Positions 1 to 13,039 of a stretch of DNA of 64,000 bases are shown here, in pieces; position 1 is the first letter of the stretch; every line of letters begins with the position of its first letter. Source of the DNA: Tretioscincus oriximinensis (lineage: Eukaryota; Chordata; Lepidosauria; Squamata; Gymnophthalmidae). The notes beneath the pieces are model-generated. The model ran no database searches. It was not told where the DNA came from and was given only the letters and a program-made list of their open reading frames with translations. A program made the position numbers and the translations under genes. The stretch covers positions 699,174 through 763,173 of the forward strand of contig JAJVDF010000282.1 in assembly GCA_022410635.1 (NCBI GenBank), in the 5' to 3' direction.

Positions 1-225
1 AACCTATCTGATATAGGGACGACAAGCTATTCCAAGTTATATCCCCAAATAAAGCCTAAAATAAAGCTTTTGACTCTTAAATACTGCAGCTCCCTCTGCA
101 TTTTGTTAGTGGATGGGCCTTTAAAATGTTTTATTAATATATTTTTATCTTTTGCAGATTTTTAAAAAATCTTTTGTTACCCCCTGGGTCCAATGGTGAA
201 GGGCAGGATATAAATCATTTTAAAA

Positions 226-345
226 TGTATTTATTTATTTATTTGTACTTATACCCTGCCCTATACCCAGGGCGGCCAACCATAAACAACAATACAAAAT
301 TGGCAAATTAAAAGCAGGATAAAACAGTATCTAAAAGTGGGAAGA
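226..345 (-). mobile_element. L2-like LINE or SINE 3' tail
   Basis: An ATTTATTT run is followed by ACCCTGCCCTATACCCAGGGCGG. The same arrangement forms the 3' end of the L2-like LINE at 53526 and of other tails at 8754, 43488 and 60770, all in minus orientation. Confidence 0.6.
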
Positions 346-1157
346 AAATAAATAAATAATATGGAAAGGGCCTGTGACNCTTATATTCTGGACGCTGCAT
401 TCATATGTGCAGCAGTGCTTTTTGATTGGAGCATCCTGTTGACATTTCTCTGGGGGGGTCTTTCCTAAGGGACTTGAAAGCTGTCCGAAGAGATAAGCCC
501 TGGAACAGGTATGAACACCTGGGGATGTTAGCGGTGGATGGCAGTGTGAAAGCCTTGTTTCCATGATCCATTTAGTCTTGTCTTCCCGAGGCAAGTATGT
601 TGGACTGATACTCAGTTGGATCCCTTATTTGTTGACTAAAGTACTGTGTTCTTGAAACTTTTCCTATTTTCTGATAAAACACTGAACTATAATGATAAAA
701 TCTCTTGTGTGATGTGCCTTTACTGACCAGCAGCTGTGAATCCTAAATATTCTTGCAACAGTGACATGCCAGTGGGAGGGCAAATTGCTTCATTACATAA
801 TCCTTCAATCTGATGTTCTGGGCTGCGTCTGTTCTATCTCTGATTTCCCATCACTTCTGAGACCCTTTCTGCACTAAGCTTTATTTTCTCGTGGTTTAGC
901 CGGCTGCCACTGTGAAATGTAGCAGGATGCTTTGAGGGAGCTCATCTGAAGTTCCGGTCGCTGTTGGTGTGCAAGCCGGGGGAGTGGGGAGAATTGGGTG
1001 TCGGTCGGCTGATGCAGCCTATGGCTACACTCTCTAAGATGCCTGCTGCCATTTTTGACATGGTGGCCAGCCAATTAGCTGCACAAGGGCATGGGGCATC
1101 TCTGTGTTGTTGATTGGTTCGAGTGACGAACACCTTTTTTAACAAAACTATAATAGT

Positions 1158-1215
1158 TGTCTTGGAATAGGGTCTTGCCATCTACAGTTAGGCCTGCTGT
1201 AGCCTACACTGCCAT
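1158..1215. mobile_element. Fragment of a Harbinger-like MITE
   Basis: It contains GGCCTGCTGTAGCCTACACT, a diverged form of the core GGCCTGCCATAGTCTACACT shared with the copies at 10158, 14179, 56 kb and 57.7 kb. Confidence 0.5.
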
Positions 1216-4200
1216 GCAAATAGAAAATCCATATTCCAAAGTACTTCCCAAAACAAAGCCTTGTGCAATTAACAGTCACGTATGACAGAGTTTGAGTTTG
1301 TAAAGTTTTGCTCACAGGCAAATCACTGAACTATGAATAATGTGAAACTGTATGGCCAGAATCACGTTACAGAAAGCACAGCTGCCTTTGGGAAGAAAGC
1401 CAGGAGTGATGGAAACTAGTGGTTGCTTCCAGTTCCTCAGCGGGGGTTGCATCACCTGTTGCCTCCTTAGTAATGGGCTATTGTATTCTATAGGAGATGC
1501 ATAGTGCTTTGGTTCATCTTTATGGAGTTACTGAAATTGTAAATCAAAGACGAGAACGCTAAATATTTCCATGCGGTGTCACGAGTGGCTTTGGCTTTGC
1601 TACAAATTATTGGATTTCCAGAAGCTTTGACAGCAAGGATTGTTGTTGAAAATGAGAAATCAGTTTATTTATTTATTCATTTATTCATTTACTAGTGGCA
1701 AAGCCCACAATGTTCTTATCAGGGGGGAAACTTTGACCGGTGATAAGAAAGACTCAGATAACTGCTTTAGAAGCAGAAGAGTTCTTGCAATAACCAAGCT
1801 GACCCAACAGCAACCTCTGGTTTTGATACTTTCTCTGCCACGAGCCCTTTCACCTCTAGCTACAACTGTGGATGTAGTCCAGGTACATTTTTTCAAGGGT
1901 CAATACAGTATTTGCTCCTTTTATTCTGTGTAGCAGGGGTTTGAGTGGTAGTAGTAGGTATATCAGGAGGGGATGGAGTTAAGGGAGAGGGGGGAAGTCA
2001 AGACTGAGAGTGTCCTTTATTTTCTTTCTACAAATCTGGCACACCAGACCTATGTTTAGGTGTGAACAACTTAACACTGTTGTGCCCTATTTTCTTTTTC
2101 ATTCTCCTGGCGTTCAGACCTTTTGTCAGAAAAGGGGTATGGACAGTTTAGAAATGCAATCAAAGATCACCTCTCCCGCAGAGCCAGGAGTCGTATGAGA
2201 ATCTCATGAGTTTTTAGAGATTGTCCATTCTTGTACAAAGTGCGAATTCTTATACATCAATGTCAAATTATGTCACTTCTCGGTCTCTGCTTATGGGAAT
2301 AGCTACCAGAGTGACCTTACTTCCAGCCCTATTTGTGTGTGCAGAGAGCACTCAATGCCCGAGATTTTAGGGCCCTCACTGCGAGATTTCCCGCCGTAAA
2401 TCTCCCAGCACTCCTCACCAGACCTTTTTTCAACATCTTCTCTCTATAAATATAAATAAATTATGTAGTAGCTCCGTACTTTTTTCTATTACTATAAAGA
2501 AAAATATCACTTTGGATCCCACCCACCCTCCCCAAGGCTCTTGGTATTTGAATAGAATCTTCTGCTTTCAAGACAAATGTTTGGAGTGAGGGCTTGGAGT
2601 GGCCATTCCATTCCACTTACTTTGCTCTGGCAAGCACAGCTGCTTTTTCCTATGTTTCTGAGGGTTGGCCTGAAATCCAGCCCCCAACTGGAAGCTGCTG
2701 GAGCTTTTTTTAAATACTACCATTACCATCAACTGCAGCTATCCATGCCAAGGGTCAAGGGTTGCAGTCTAACATCTAAAAAGGGATGAAATGAGGAGGT
2801 ATGACTGCAAGGCTGATCAGTATGACTGCTGATTGTTCAGACAGCAGAATTTCCCAGCCAATACATTTAGATCCCTTTTCCTGCATACAATGACAGCAAC
2901 AGTAGGCAGTGTCACATGATCACTTGTGTAATGGTAGGGCTTTAAATAGGATCAGTACAGATTGCCTGTGTCAGCAATGCCTCTAACCCAACATCAGCTA
3001 AAAGGGAGGATTTTTCCCCCTTAGAAATGTATTCCATTTCTACAGTTAATTTTTTATGCCAGTGGAGGGCAAGCTGCCCTGGATCAGATTAAACGATTTA
3101 TCCCAAGGTTAGGCTGCAGGGACCCTAGGTTTTTCTACCGCGATGGTAGGAAAATCATGCTGACCCTACTACGTGTTCTAATGGAGCTTCCGTTATCCAC
3201 CCAAGAACTACCTAGGAAAAAGCTCCATTGCCTCGGAATATGAAATTGCTGATTCTTTCAGGAATCAGCACAAATACTCGTGTGCCTGCAGCCTCCTTCC
3301 ACTGATAACACGATGGGTGTCGCACTGTCATGGGAAGGCAAGATACTGCAAGAAGATGCCAGCTATCTTTCTGCCTTCCCGTTGCTAGTTCTACATGGAT
3401 TTTGCAGGTAGGTATAGACAAGTGAAATCCATATTCGCGTTCAGATTGTGGGTTTTACTCATCATGTGGAGGAAGCCTTAGTTGGGTTGCTTCTGGCCTG
3501 GAGCAAGGCCATCTGAATTGGAATTACCTATTGCACAACAGCTCTGAAATTCACACCAATTTCAGAACCAGCACAGGAAAGCTTCAAATGCTTTGCTTCA
3601 GAATTCTGGAAGGGCATTTTGGAGGCACATTGTTGTGCTTTGGGGTGCACCAGCCCACAAGAGTCATGCTGTCCACATTTGTCTGCACACTACGTGCTAA
3701 TATGGTAGATTTCAAACTGGACCAGGATGCTGTGTCTATGCTCTATGTTGTGCAGGTGGAAAGAACTCAGGGCAGGTACGGCCTCCCTTAAAACACATCC
3801 TTGGATCCTTGTCTATTATGGGACAATATCCCATATAGAAAAAGCTTTCATATCTTCATTTATGATCTTCTCCACTATTGAAAGATCAAGTTCAATGGTA
3901 ACTTTATGAAATATAATCAGTTGGGTTTTAAAAGTTTTACTGTTTCATGTTTGTGCCATTAAATACATGCCTACATAATTAAAATTATTTGGGGCAAGAG
4001 ATCAGCCTTCAGAAAAGCAGATTTTCAGAAATGTCAGTAGTAATTCATGAGAAACATTTGTTGTTGAAGGACATCTGACTTAAAAGGACATTTACACAGT
4101 GTTTGATCATTCTTTGAGAATGGAAATCCACTTGTAAAGAGGGCCACGTGTGGTTAGAGCGTTGGACCTTTATTTGTAGAACAGAAGGCTATCTAAACCA

Positions 4201-4734
4201 CTGAGTCCTTATGGTTTGGGAAACATAACATACACGAGCTCTTCCTCTTCTTCTCTTCTTCATTTGTGCCCTGAAATCTTGAGGTTACAGTCTGTAAAAT
4301 CAGAAAGTTATTTGTGAATTCCTCTGTAGCAACACTGGTTGATACTAAAAGCTTTGGAAAACAGGTTTTGAGATGGCTTAGCTTCAAAGAGTAATTCATG
4401 AACAAAAATTTCCACTCCCCAGACATAAGCAGAGGTCTCTGCCTATGTTCTTTCTTTTTCAAGAACCTTGGTTTTCACTGTTCCTTTTCAAATCCAAATG
4501 TTTTGACACATGCTGGCTGGACTACACAACTACAATATTTTGCACCATGTTGTGCTATGGATTTCAAGTACCCTAATTCCTATTTATTCCTATTGCTTGC
4601 TTTAGGAAAGAAAGTGTCCCTAAGTTGGTGGGTGGAGATGCTTTCAGAAAGTGCCATTTAACAGAGTCAGAATAAAATGAAAACTTTGTTTTCCATGACA
4701 TTTGCTTTTAATGAATCTGCTTTTAATGAGGCTT

Positions 4735-4925
4735 CACAGGCCACATTTGTACGTTGCCTAGTTTGTACATCGACTAGCTTTCATCTGAGAGATCAGGTTT
4801 CGAGGCCCTGTGTCAGACACGGAGGGTGCCTTCTACTAGCCTGCAGCTGCAGCTCAAAATCAAGAATTGCAAGAAATTGCAACAGACTGCGACTAGATAA
4901 ATGGGAATCTGAATATCTTTAAATT
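4735..4925 (+). mobile_element. tRNA-derived SINE (type S2) fragment
   Basis: It shares a GAGATCNGGTTTCGAGGCCC-like block, the GTCAGACACGGAGGGTGCC block and a GATAAATGGGAA segment with the SINEs at 12075, 20580, 29010 and 37795. The 3' part is missing. Confidence 0.55.
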
Positions 4926-6255
4926 CAAAGTATCTTTTAAATTCATCACAGCAGATTTCCACTTTTGATTCCTTGGGTTTGAGTTTGCAAGATGGTTCAT
5001 CACTCGAGTCAACTATATAGTTCTTTGAGGATGCAATAGTAATGAATAAATCAGTCCTTTTGCGATCAATAGTAGGCATGACAATGCACTTACCCATATT
5101 CTTGCAATAGGATTTACACTACCTGTGCTCTAATAATCAACATTCCTTCTTCATCATCTGCAGGCATCTAGACAATATCAACAAATTTATTGGTCTACAT
5201 TTAACAAGGTAATCTGGCAGTCTATACTGCGGATGAATTATATGTTACAATGGTGTAGATTCAATCCCATGGGTGTATAATTTATAGTCCCCCAGAAGAG
5301 CCTTGATATTGTGGTTCCACTTACTGAACCAAATGGAATGCTGGAAGTTGTAATTCAGGAACATTTGAAGACTTGTCAGTTGGACAAGTCTCTAAGTCTA
5401 ACCTATTTGGATTTAGTCGAATTTGGCCGGTCAATTTACATTTTTTATTATTTTTACCATCTCCCTTGCAAGAGGAGGTAATTAACACATCAGCCTAGAA
5501 AAATAAATTGAAATCTTTACTTTGTTGGTTGAGAAACCTTGAACCAATAGTTCTGGTTCTATCTTACATCTTTCCATGTCTAGTGATAGCATATCAAAAT
5601 TAGGCGGTCTGCTCCCAAAGGTGGGAAGACCCACTCTGCATATACAGGTGTATCAGGTTCATTTTGAATGTTGCTAAGCAATATTTGTACAGTTTTTGAA
5701 AGTGGTCCACAGCCACATGGTGGTTGCACAGGTGACTTCACACGACTCTTTCCGCAGTCCATACCAGTAGACCTGTCTGATCTGGACTCCCAGCTTTGAC
5801 CAAGAAAGGTCCTTTTTTAAATAATGCTTTATTAATGGATGTAATGCTGNTGTCAAACATTTTTTATTGTATCAAAAATGTCTGGTTTTGTTGCCGAGCA
5901 ACAGGTGCTCCTGACTTTTGGTTGCGGCCTGGTTCTGGGATTTCAACAAGTGACAAACTCCGGCCAGACAACACTTACTTATTCTGGAATAAAGATCAAA
6001 TGTTCCAGAATATTCATGCTTTATTCCAGAATATCTAAATATAGCAGAATAAATAAATAATGCCTGGATTAACTTTCACTTTTGAGTAGCTGTCCCTTTA
6101 GATNTGCATTAAATGCTCATACCAACAGGAGACTTGTCCTGCATTTCACTTGCTCTAGTTCACCCTAGTAACTAACACCTACTGTTCACTAATTAGCAGT
6201 ATCCTGAGGAGCCAATAATTAACAAAAAGGAACAGAAAGCGCAGCAGGGATTATA

Positions 6256-6830
6256 ATGGATAGGAATCACCAAATGGAGCTTAGATTTTGTGATATATCA
6301 TGGTTCCTAAAGAGTATCTTGATTGGAAGTCCCACTGCTTCCAACCACTGGTGGTTTTCATGGATATTTGGAAAACCATCAAACCAAACAATCCCCAAAA
6401 AACACCAGGGAGAAGATAAANCANCCATACAAAACCCTGGAAGACCTTTAAAAAGGCTACCCCAAACAAATTATAGGCAATATCTACAAAATTATATGTG
6501 TACAAATTATTTAATCAGACATACAGCAATCATAAATACAGTATATAAGAACAGAATAAGTCTTAAAAGGGTCCAATACAGGTTTGTGAAATAATGGAAT
6601 TCAAATGNCGGAAGTGTAAAAAACCATTCCTGGTAAAATAGTCCAAGAGACGAATTCAAAGTCCGAAGCACGTGGGCCAGAAGTGTTTCACCCAAAAGGT
6701 CTTCTTCAGTGGCTGAATTAATNCTTCTATTGTGAATATAAAAATGCTCCTAAAATATAGGGCACACAGTATCTAGTTTTAGTCAAATATCATATACGTA
6801 GCTCCAAACACTAATAGCTTCTCAGGGTTT
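6256..6830. other. Unclassified segment with a hammerhead-like motif
   Basis: The minus strand reads CTGAAGAAGACC, a T4 loop, GGGTGAAAC at 6685-6709, as in many dispersed vertebrate retroelements. The long open frames around it have no recognisable domain. Confidence 0.3.
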
Positions 6831-6929
6831 TGTATGGTTGGNTTATTTGGGAAAACCGTGCTAAACATCGTTCAGAACTTTGTTTATTTCTTACTAATGG
6901 AATTAGCCCCTTGTATTATGGTAGTGCAT

Positions 6930-7360
6930 TGGGCTCAGACTCTCCTCACTCTTGCCTTCACCTATTCTTTCCCTAGCCCACTCCCGTTTCCCTTTCCCTT
7001 GGTGCTTCTTTGTTTCATTCCGCCTTTCCATTTTTCTTCCCTTTCATCTTCCTTCCCTTATTTATCTTCCTTTCCATCTTTCATCCATTCCTTATTTTGT
7101 TCTTCATTCCTTTTCTTCCTTTCTTTCTCTCCTAGTACTGGTTCCAGTACTGAACCCTGGGGTATTCTACCCAGAGAACTGTCCATTTATTATTTCCATT
7201 TTCTGTCTTTTAGCAAGTTTTCGATCCAGGACTCTGGTCTCTGGAAGCTTCCAAAATTCTGAGTCCTGTCATTGATCTCTGGAGGCTGCCAATGTTCCNA
7301 GCCCTGTTTTGGTCATTATACTTCGGAATGTTGAATTCTCCCACAAAGGGACAAGCCAGG
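6930..7360 (-). mobile_element. LINE reverse-transcriptase fragment with polypurine tail
   Basis: On the minus strand it reads as a degraded LINE RT segment (CCCAGGGTTCAGTACTGGAA, the PQGSVL motif) that passes into a long purine-rich G/A tract. The block at 62850-63240 shares the upstream region, the RT motif and the purine junction in the opposite orientation. Confidence 0.6.
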
Positions 7361-7432
7361 GGACAGGTTTATGGACACTAAGGGTATAGATAGCTACTAG
7401 GGTGGACCTTTTGAAAACCTACTCAGGGATGG

Positions 7433-7606
7433 AGCAACAGGCAGTGCTTGTGAAGTACCATTTGCAGGGAGTCGAAAATAGGTGAAGATTTTGCCTTCTT
7501 CTGTTCAGATTGCCAAGGTGCAACTGGTGGGCCTCTGTGTGAGACAGAATGCTGGACTAGATGGTCTCTGAGCTGATTCAGCAGGGCTCCTCTTATGTTC
7601 TTATAT
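7433..7606 (+). mobile_element. CR1 LINE 3' end, sense
   Basis: It reads from a CAACAGGCAG block through GGGCCTCTGTGTGAGACAGA and ATGCTGGACTAGATGG to CTCTTATGTTCTTAT, the terminal part of the squamate CR1 seen in antisense elsewhere in this window. Confidence 0.8.
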
Positions 7607-8753
7607 ATTTTAAATTATGCAGNTACTTACAATGGGACATTATTATTTAAGCTCTTTCCATACTCACTGTTAATCTGTATAAAGTGGCTGCAAATTTCTG
7701 TTCTGGACTTCATTGCTCTACATGTTAATACAGATTTGCGAGACACACTGTGGTAATTAGAACGTCAGAGGCCCAGCGCCATTCTAAGAGCTTAAAAATA
7801 AGGTAAGAAGCCAGGGTAGGCCCCTGGGGGCCCCAAGACCCTAGTTTTACCCGTGAATTTGAAGTGTCTGTGAAGAATCCTAGCATCTTCTTGAGCTTCT
7901 TATAAGACCATTTTTAAGGGAAGACAACAGAGTTAGTGTCTCATGAACAAACATCAAGTAACTTCCTGAACTCTTCAACTTCCTTTCAGCTCTTTTCGTG
8001 CTTAGGGGTCTACCACATGGTTCCTCCCCCTAGCTGTCCAAAATGACCATTTTAACAGCATCTGCAGAAAAGTGTCCTCTAGTATAAATAACCAACATTT
8101 GCACTCTCAGCTCTGAGACACAATTTTCAGCAGATGTGGATGCTGCAGCCTCGTATAAACAAAAAGGTTCTCATCTAGTAGAAAATGGGAAGAAATAAAT
8201 AAAAGTGTCATCTAGCTTTCTTGCAATCAGCATGATTTAAATGATTAAATTCTCCCATTTGAGATTCTCATTGGAAGCATCTTGTTTTGAAGCACTAGTA
8301 ACAGAAAAACTGTTTAAGAGCTTTTGCAGTAATGAGAGACGACAATAACATTTAATAATATAATAAAGTAATATAATAACATTTCTGGATGGGATTCATC
8401 CCTTCGTTTCAGTTTGAATTGATTAGAATCCTGAAATCTGTGTCTGAAAGCAGGGGAGCTTGGAAATCGTTGGCTGTTTACCTCGTTGATTTTTAAAACC
8501 AAGAGCAGCAACTGGTCATCGGTTAAATATTGGAGAGTGTTCTTGGTTGAGAGGCCTGGGGCCACATTATAAAAGGACATCTTTTGGCCAGTTCTCTACT
8601 CCAGTTCTGATAAAGTTGACAGCTTCAGAGTGAATAGTAAATCACTTTCTCAGTACCTCACCAAAGTTCTGAAAGACTTCACAAGAAAACCAGAACAGAA
8701 AGCTTGGTCAAGAACCCAATGGTGTACCTTCAGGGATGCAAATAGCAAGTTTT

Positions 8754-8880
8754 TACTTATTTATTTATTTATTTACATACTTACTTACTTACGTTACTTA
8801 GTTACTTAGTTACTTTTTTATATCTCCCTATACCCGAAGGCCTCAGGGCGGTTTACAATAAAAAGTCAACTCTAGTTTGG
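8754..8880 (-). mobile_element. L2-like LINE or SINE 3' tail
   Basis: ATTTATTTATTT and ACTT runs are followed by TATACCCGAAGGCCTCAGGGCGG, the tail shared with 53526 and 60770. The next 400 bases have no clear homology. Confidence 0.65.
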
Positions 8881-10157
8881 AAATAAAAAGTTGTAGNTTT
8901 AAACATCCATACACATACATCAAATATCCTAGATAAAAATAATGGCAAACCTAGGACAGTATTTAGGCAAAATATAGATACTGGTAATACTAAGAAGATA
9001 TTAATATTTTTATTGCTTTTATTATTATAAAAACCAAAGTACCTTAGGGCAGAGGGGGAGGTTAAATCAGTCAATAAGTAAGTAAGTAAATTACAGTCCA
9101 TGAGCAAAATATAGCCTAAATAAATGGGCAAAATCAGCGTCTTAGANAAAATTCTACGAAGTCTCTGAGAGACAACCATAACTTGACAGTAACTAACAAC
9201 AAGCACAAGAAACTGTGTTTTGGTTTGTACCTTTATGTTTTGTAACCAACTGAGGAGAATCTCTATAGTAATAGAATTGGCAGGATGTTTCCTAATCAAT
9301 CACTCATTTGTAAATTTGTACTCTATAGTGCCAGAGTAGTTCACAACAATGAAAAAACAGAGCATCAGTTAAAACAATTAAACCCTCTTAAATTAAAAAA
9401 AATGATTAAATTGCCACTCTCCCATCTCAGCTGGATTACAATAGGATCAAGCATAGACCTTGAAGAAATAGGTTTTAACCAGGTGCCAAAATTCAAAAAG
9501 TGGAATTGCCTGTTATATAGTACGCTTTGGAGATTATCCAAATATTTATGCAATTTGTGTATTTCTAAATAGTGTCAATAGCCTTAGTAGCACAGGAAGC
9601 AAAAACACAGCCTATGGAAGACAAGTACAGGAAGAAATATTTGTGTGAATGTGTGTGTGTGTTTGTGAGATTGTGGCGCCTGAACCACAACAGGGCCAAA
9701 GAGGTTTGCATGAGTCAGCAGCAGTGTACAGCCTCAAGATTTCAGACACACAAACGCACACACTCGAGAGCCTTTCCTAAGACCATGGACTGTCCAAAGT
9801 GCCATTCCCAAAGTTGCTCTCTAAGGGCTGAACAAGCAGAAAACTGTTGGCCACATTATACAAATAAATGGGATATAAAAAACTGTCAGGTATAAATATT
9901 TTCAAGCTAAGCAAAAGAGAAGTAAGCTTCTGAGCCTGGTGCCTTGAGGAAGTGTGGGGCTGTGTGACACACACAGAGGAAACCAGCAGAAAGTTGTGTT
10001 GGACTGCAAAGAAAAATACTCTGTTCTGCTGCTGGACTGGTGCAGGTTTGTCCTTTATGTTTTGTATTTCTACTAACTTCGTTTGTCCTTATTGATGATC
10101 ATTCTGCATTTTTAACACCATCAGAGTTAGGTTAGGGATTGTGTAGCCTGAGACTTA

Positions 10158-10288
10158 AGCCCTGTTCACACCGAGTCTTTTTCTGGGCTGTATCTTGGAA
10201 TTGGGCCTGCCATAGTCTACACTGGCATGTGAATGGCCAAACTCTGTCCCATGGTATATGCCAGAATAAGGCTCATGTTGACAGGGCT
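10158..10288. mobile_element. PIF/Harbinger-like MITE with TTA target duplication
   Basis: The 131-base element starts AGCCCTGTTCACACCGAG and ends with the inverted CTCATGTTGACAGGGCT. It is flanked by TTA at 10155-10157 and 10289-10291. The centre is the GGCCTGCCATAGTCTACACT core. A three-base TTA duplication is typical of the Harbinger superfamily. Confidence 0.75.
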
Positions 10289-10954
10289 TTACTGTGGCTA
10301 TGCAAGAACAAGAATTACATCTAAAAGAAAATGTGCCCAGATAGGAAAGAATTAATTTTGGGGTTGGATGGTTTGGTTTTTATGTACATAGTGATTAAAT
10401 AATCAGTCTGTGAAAGGCTGAGGATTTAAGTTTCATGCAGGGTTACCAAATGTCAGTATTTAGCATGGCTGTATTTTGATATCTTTATCTGTGTTTTTGG
10501 AGGAGGGAAATGTTTGGAGAGTGGTCTTTGGAGAGGACTACAACTTCCATGAGCCTCGTCTTCTTCCTAAGGTTTTGTTCCTGTTTTTGTCCTACCTTTT
10601 GATACTCTCGTCCTACTTTCCAATTTTGTGATCTTTTAACTTGTGCGTAAAGGCAGTGTAGCTTGTCTTTATTAGTTGGAAAGGGGCCTTACATGTAAGT
10701 AAGCCTAAGTAGTACATAACTACATTAACAAACTCCCATGCCTTCATGAAGTAAATTTAAGGAATGTAGTAGGGTTTGCTTCTTTGGTGTAGTTTGCTCT
10801 TTCTTTACACCTGTTTCACATTTTCCTTTTCATCTTCCTTTCTTTCCTTGAACTATTGCTTGCTCCAAAATCTAGAATTAGGACTTAATCTAGGTTTATC
10901 TCAAGATAGATGATGATGATAATGATAGAAGAAGAAGAAGAAGGAGAAGAAGAA

Positions 10955-11185
10955 AAAGAAGAATGTTTTTATACCCCACTTTTCTCACCCAAAGGTACTC
11001 AAAGTAGCTCACAAACTTCTTTTATTTTGCTCAAAGGCTTACATCTTCTCCACCACTTGGCTATGATGGTCCCTCTACTAGAGCTTAGGCCAATAGAGGG
11101 TGCTCATCCCTCCCCATAGGCGACACAGAGCTTCGAACTCCAGCATCTCAGTGAAACACGAAGGCTCTTAACCACTCTAGAACCG
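10955..11185 (-). mobile_element. tRNA-derived SINE (type S2), antisense
   Basis: The + strand shows the reversed SINE. A GAA-rich tail comes first, then TATACCCCACTTTTCTCACC, a block complementary to the S2 body, and TTAACCACTC, complementary to a tRNA-like box A. Confidence 0.75.
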
Positions 11186-11840
11186 TTCCTTACATGCTAA
11201 TGCAAACTAAGGAAGGACTCAGACGGATCTTGCCAGGCCCTTAATTTGCACCCAATGCAGATGACAGGCCCTTTTCTGAGATATAATCCAAAATAAGTCC
11301 CAGGGCAAAAAAAGGCTATACAGTAGTTCTAGTCTGTAAAATTAACTGTGCTCTCCCTCTCTTTCGCTCTTTCCTTCACAGGTAAGCGTCACTTTCAGTT
11401 AATAGTTTTTAATGCCAATACGGAGAACCAGGACTGTAAGGGACATGAGGCCTTTATTAGCCTCCCAAAAAGTCTCCATGGAAACTAATATGGTGGGGGT
11501 GAGAGTTAAAAAACACTTATGGTCAATTTTAATTACTAGAGAAATGCCTTTTTAGCTGCACAGAATTGCGGGGGAAAGAGGTGGACAATGTAATCAAGGT
11601 TTAAGTCAGTAGGCAAAATACTTGGCTGGCACAAGGCTGAGAGCGATTCCAGTTCAAAACCCAAGACAGGTCCATGCGGATCATGGACAGTTTCTTCCTC
11701 CCTTCAGCCAGGATATGATGATGAAGCTGTCTCTAGTCTGTGAGATACAGGTAGCCTAATTCTTTGCCCTAACCTACAGTTTCGGGGGCTGAGGGTGCTT
11801 AGTAAAACTGTAGTTATAGGACCGCAGAAGGGGTAACCAG

Positions 11841-12010
11841 TAGACTGACCAGATGACGCCTTTTGGGGCGGGTTGAAAACCCGGTTTTCGGATGCCTCCC
11901 ATTTTTTTCTGAGGAACTTTTTTTTAAAAAAATCCTCAGAAAAAATTGGGAGGTACCCCCAAAACTGGTTTTCAACACACACACCCAAAAGGGGCCACCT
12001 GGTCAGCCTA
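11841..12010. mobile_element. Foldback hAT-like MITE, copy A
   Basis: Terminal TAGACTGACCAGATGACG and CCACCTGGTCAGCCTA are inverted repeats, and the inner sequence is largely palindromic (ACCCGGTTTT and AAAACTGGTT arms). It is the same family as 18511 and 25499. The target duplication is not clear here. Confidence 0.7.
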
Positions 12011-12074
12011 GAACCAACATCTAACATGGAACTGAAGGGGGAAGTTGCAAGGCACACAGGATAAGGGATTGTCT

Positions 12075-12335
12075 CTCAATCCAGAGATCCATCTCAAAGC
12101 CCTTTGTCAGATGTGGAGAGCGCCATCTACTGGTCTCAACTTTAGCCAACCCCAGCTATTTGAAAGCACTTAGCGAATGCACCCTGCAATTAAATTAATG
12201 AGTACCACCACAAATGTAGTGGGGAAGATAGAATACATGTAAGCCTTTGGGCAAAAAATAATCTTGTAAGCTGCTTTGAGTCCCTTCAGGTAAGAAGGGC
12301 GAGGTATAAAAAACAGATGCTTCTAGTGGAGAGAT
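12075..12335 (+). mobile_element. tRNA-derived SINE (type S2), sense
   Basis: It carries the S2 body (AGCCAACCCCAGCTATTTGAAAG-like) and the full 3' block TGTAAGCCTTTGGGCAAAAA, TTTGAGTCCCTTCAGG, then a GGTATAAAAA-like end. Confidence 0.8.
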
Positions 12336-12344
12336 AAAACAGAG

Positions 12345-12830
12345 CACTAAAATAAGAGGAGCCCTGCTGAATGGGGCCAGAGTCCATCTAGTCCAGCCTT
12401 CTGTGTCATACAGTGGTCCACCAATTGCACCTGGGCGGAACAGAAGGCGGCAAAATCTTCACCTGTTCTCGACACCCTGCAAATGGTAATTCATGTGTAC
12501 TGCCTGTTGCTCCATCTCAGAGGCAGCATCAAGACATCCACCCTAGTATCTGTTTATATCATTGGCTTCCGTGAACTTGTCTAATCATGTCTTGAAGCTA
12601 ACCAGGCTGCCAGCTACTACCACCTCTTTAGGAAGTAAGTTCCAAAGGCTGATGACCCTCTGGGTAAAAAAATACTTTCCTTTGTCTGTCCTCACTCTCC
12701 TGCCCCTCAATGTCAAGGAATGCCCCCTGGTCCTCATGTGCTGATAAAGACTGTGGCATGTAGTGTCAACTTTACAAGGTTTTGCTCTAGTGTCCCTAAA
12801 AGAACTGCAGCGCAAACCACTTGAAGACTG
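12345..12830 (-). mobile_element. CR1 LINE 3' part, antisense
   Basis: It begins ATAAGAGGAGCCCTGCTGAAT and includes the ORF2 C-terminal coding part on the minus strand (QRVISLWNLLPKEVVVAGSL). This is a 5'-truncated, broken copy. Confidence 0.85.
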
Positions 12831-13039
12831 TAATAAATGTCATGTTTCTGGTGTTCTTACAGATTTGTAATTCTACTAATTATAGAGCATTGTAAAATGA
12901 AAAGAAAATATATTTGAGTGCTTCAGTTAAGTTTTCAAAAGCAAAGCCCTCAAATATGCTAATAGTCTGTGTTTGATAGTTGCATAAGCTTACTTGATGA
13001 GGAAAACAGAAGTGAAATAAGAGGAAGTCGGGGAGTCAA

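Larger units (their letters stand above)
1..6250. other. WIPF1 upstream intron or flank, mostly unique-looking DNA
   Basis: No exon or RNA gene was recognised. Apart from a LINE/SINE tail (226-345), a Harbinger-like fragment (1158-1215), a SINE fragment (4735-4925) and a short tRNA-SINE-like piece near 4138-4185, the sequence shows no structure I can name. Confidence 0.5.

Noticed and set aside
8853..9299. 148-codon minus-strand open frame as a membrane protein
   Set aside because: It overlaps a LINE tail, contains ambiguous bases and has no recognisable domain.
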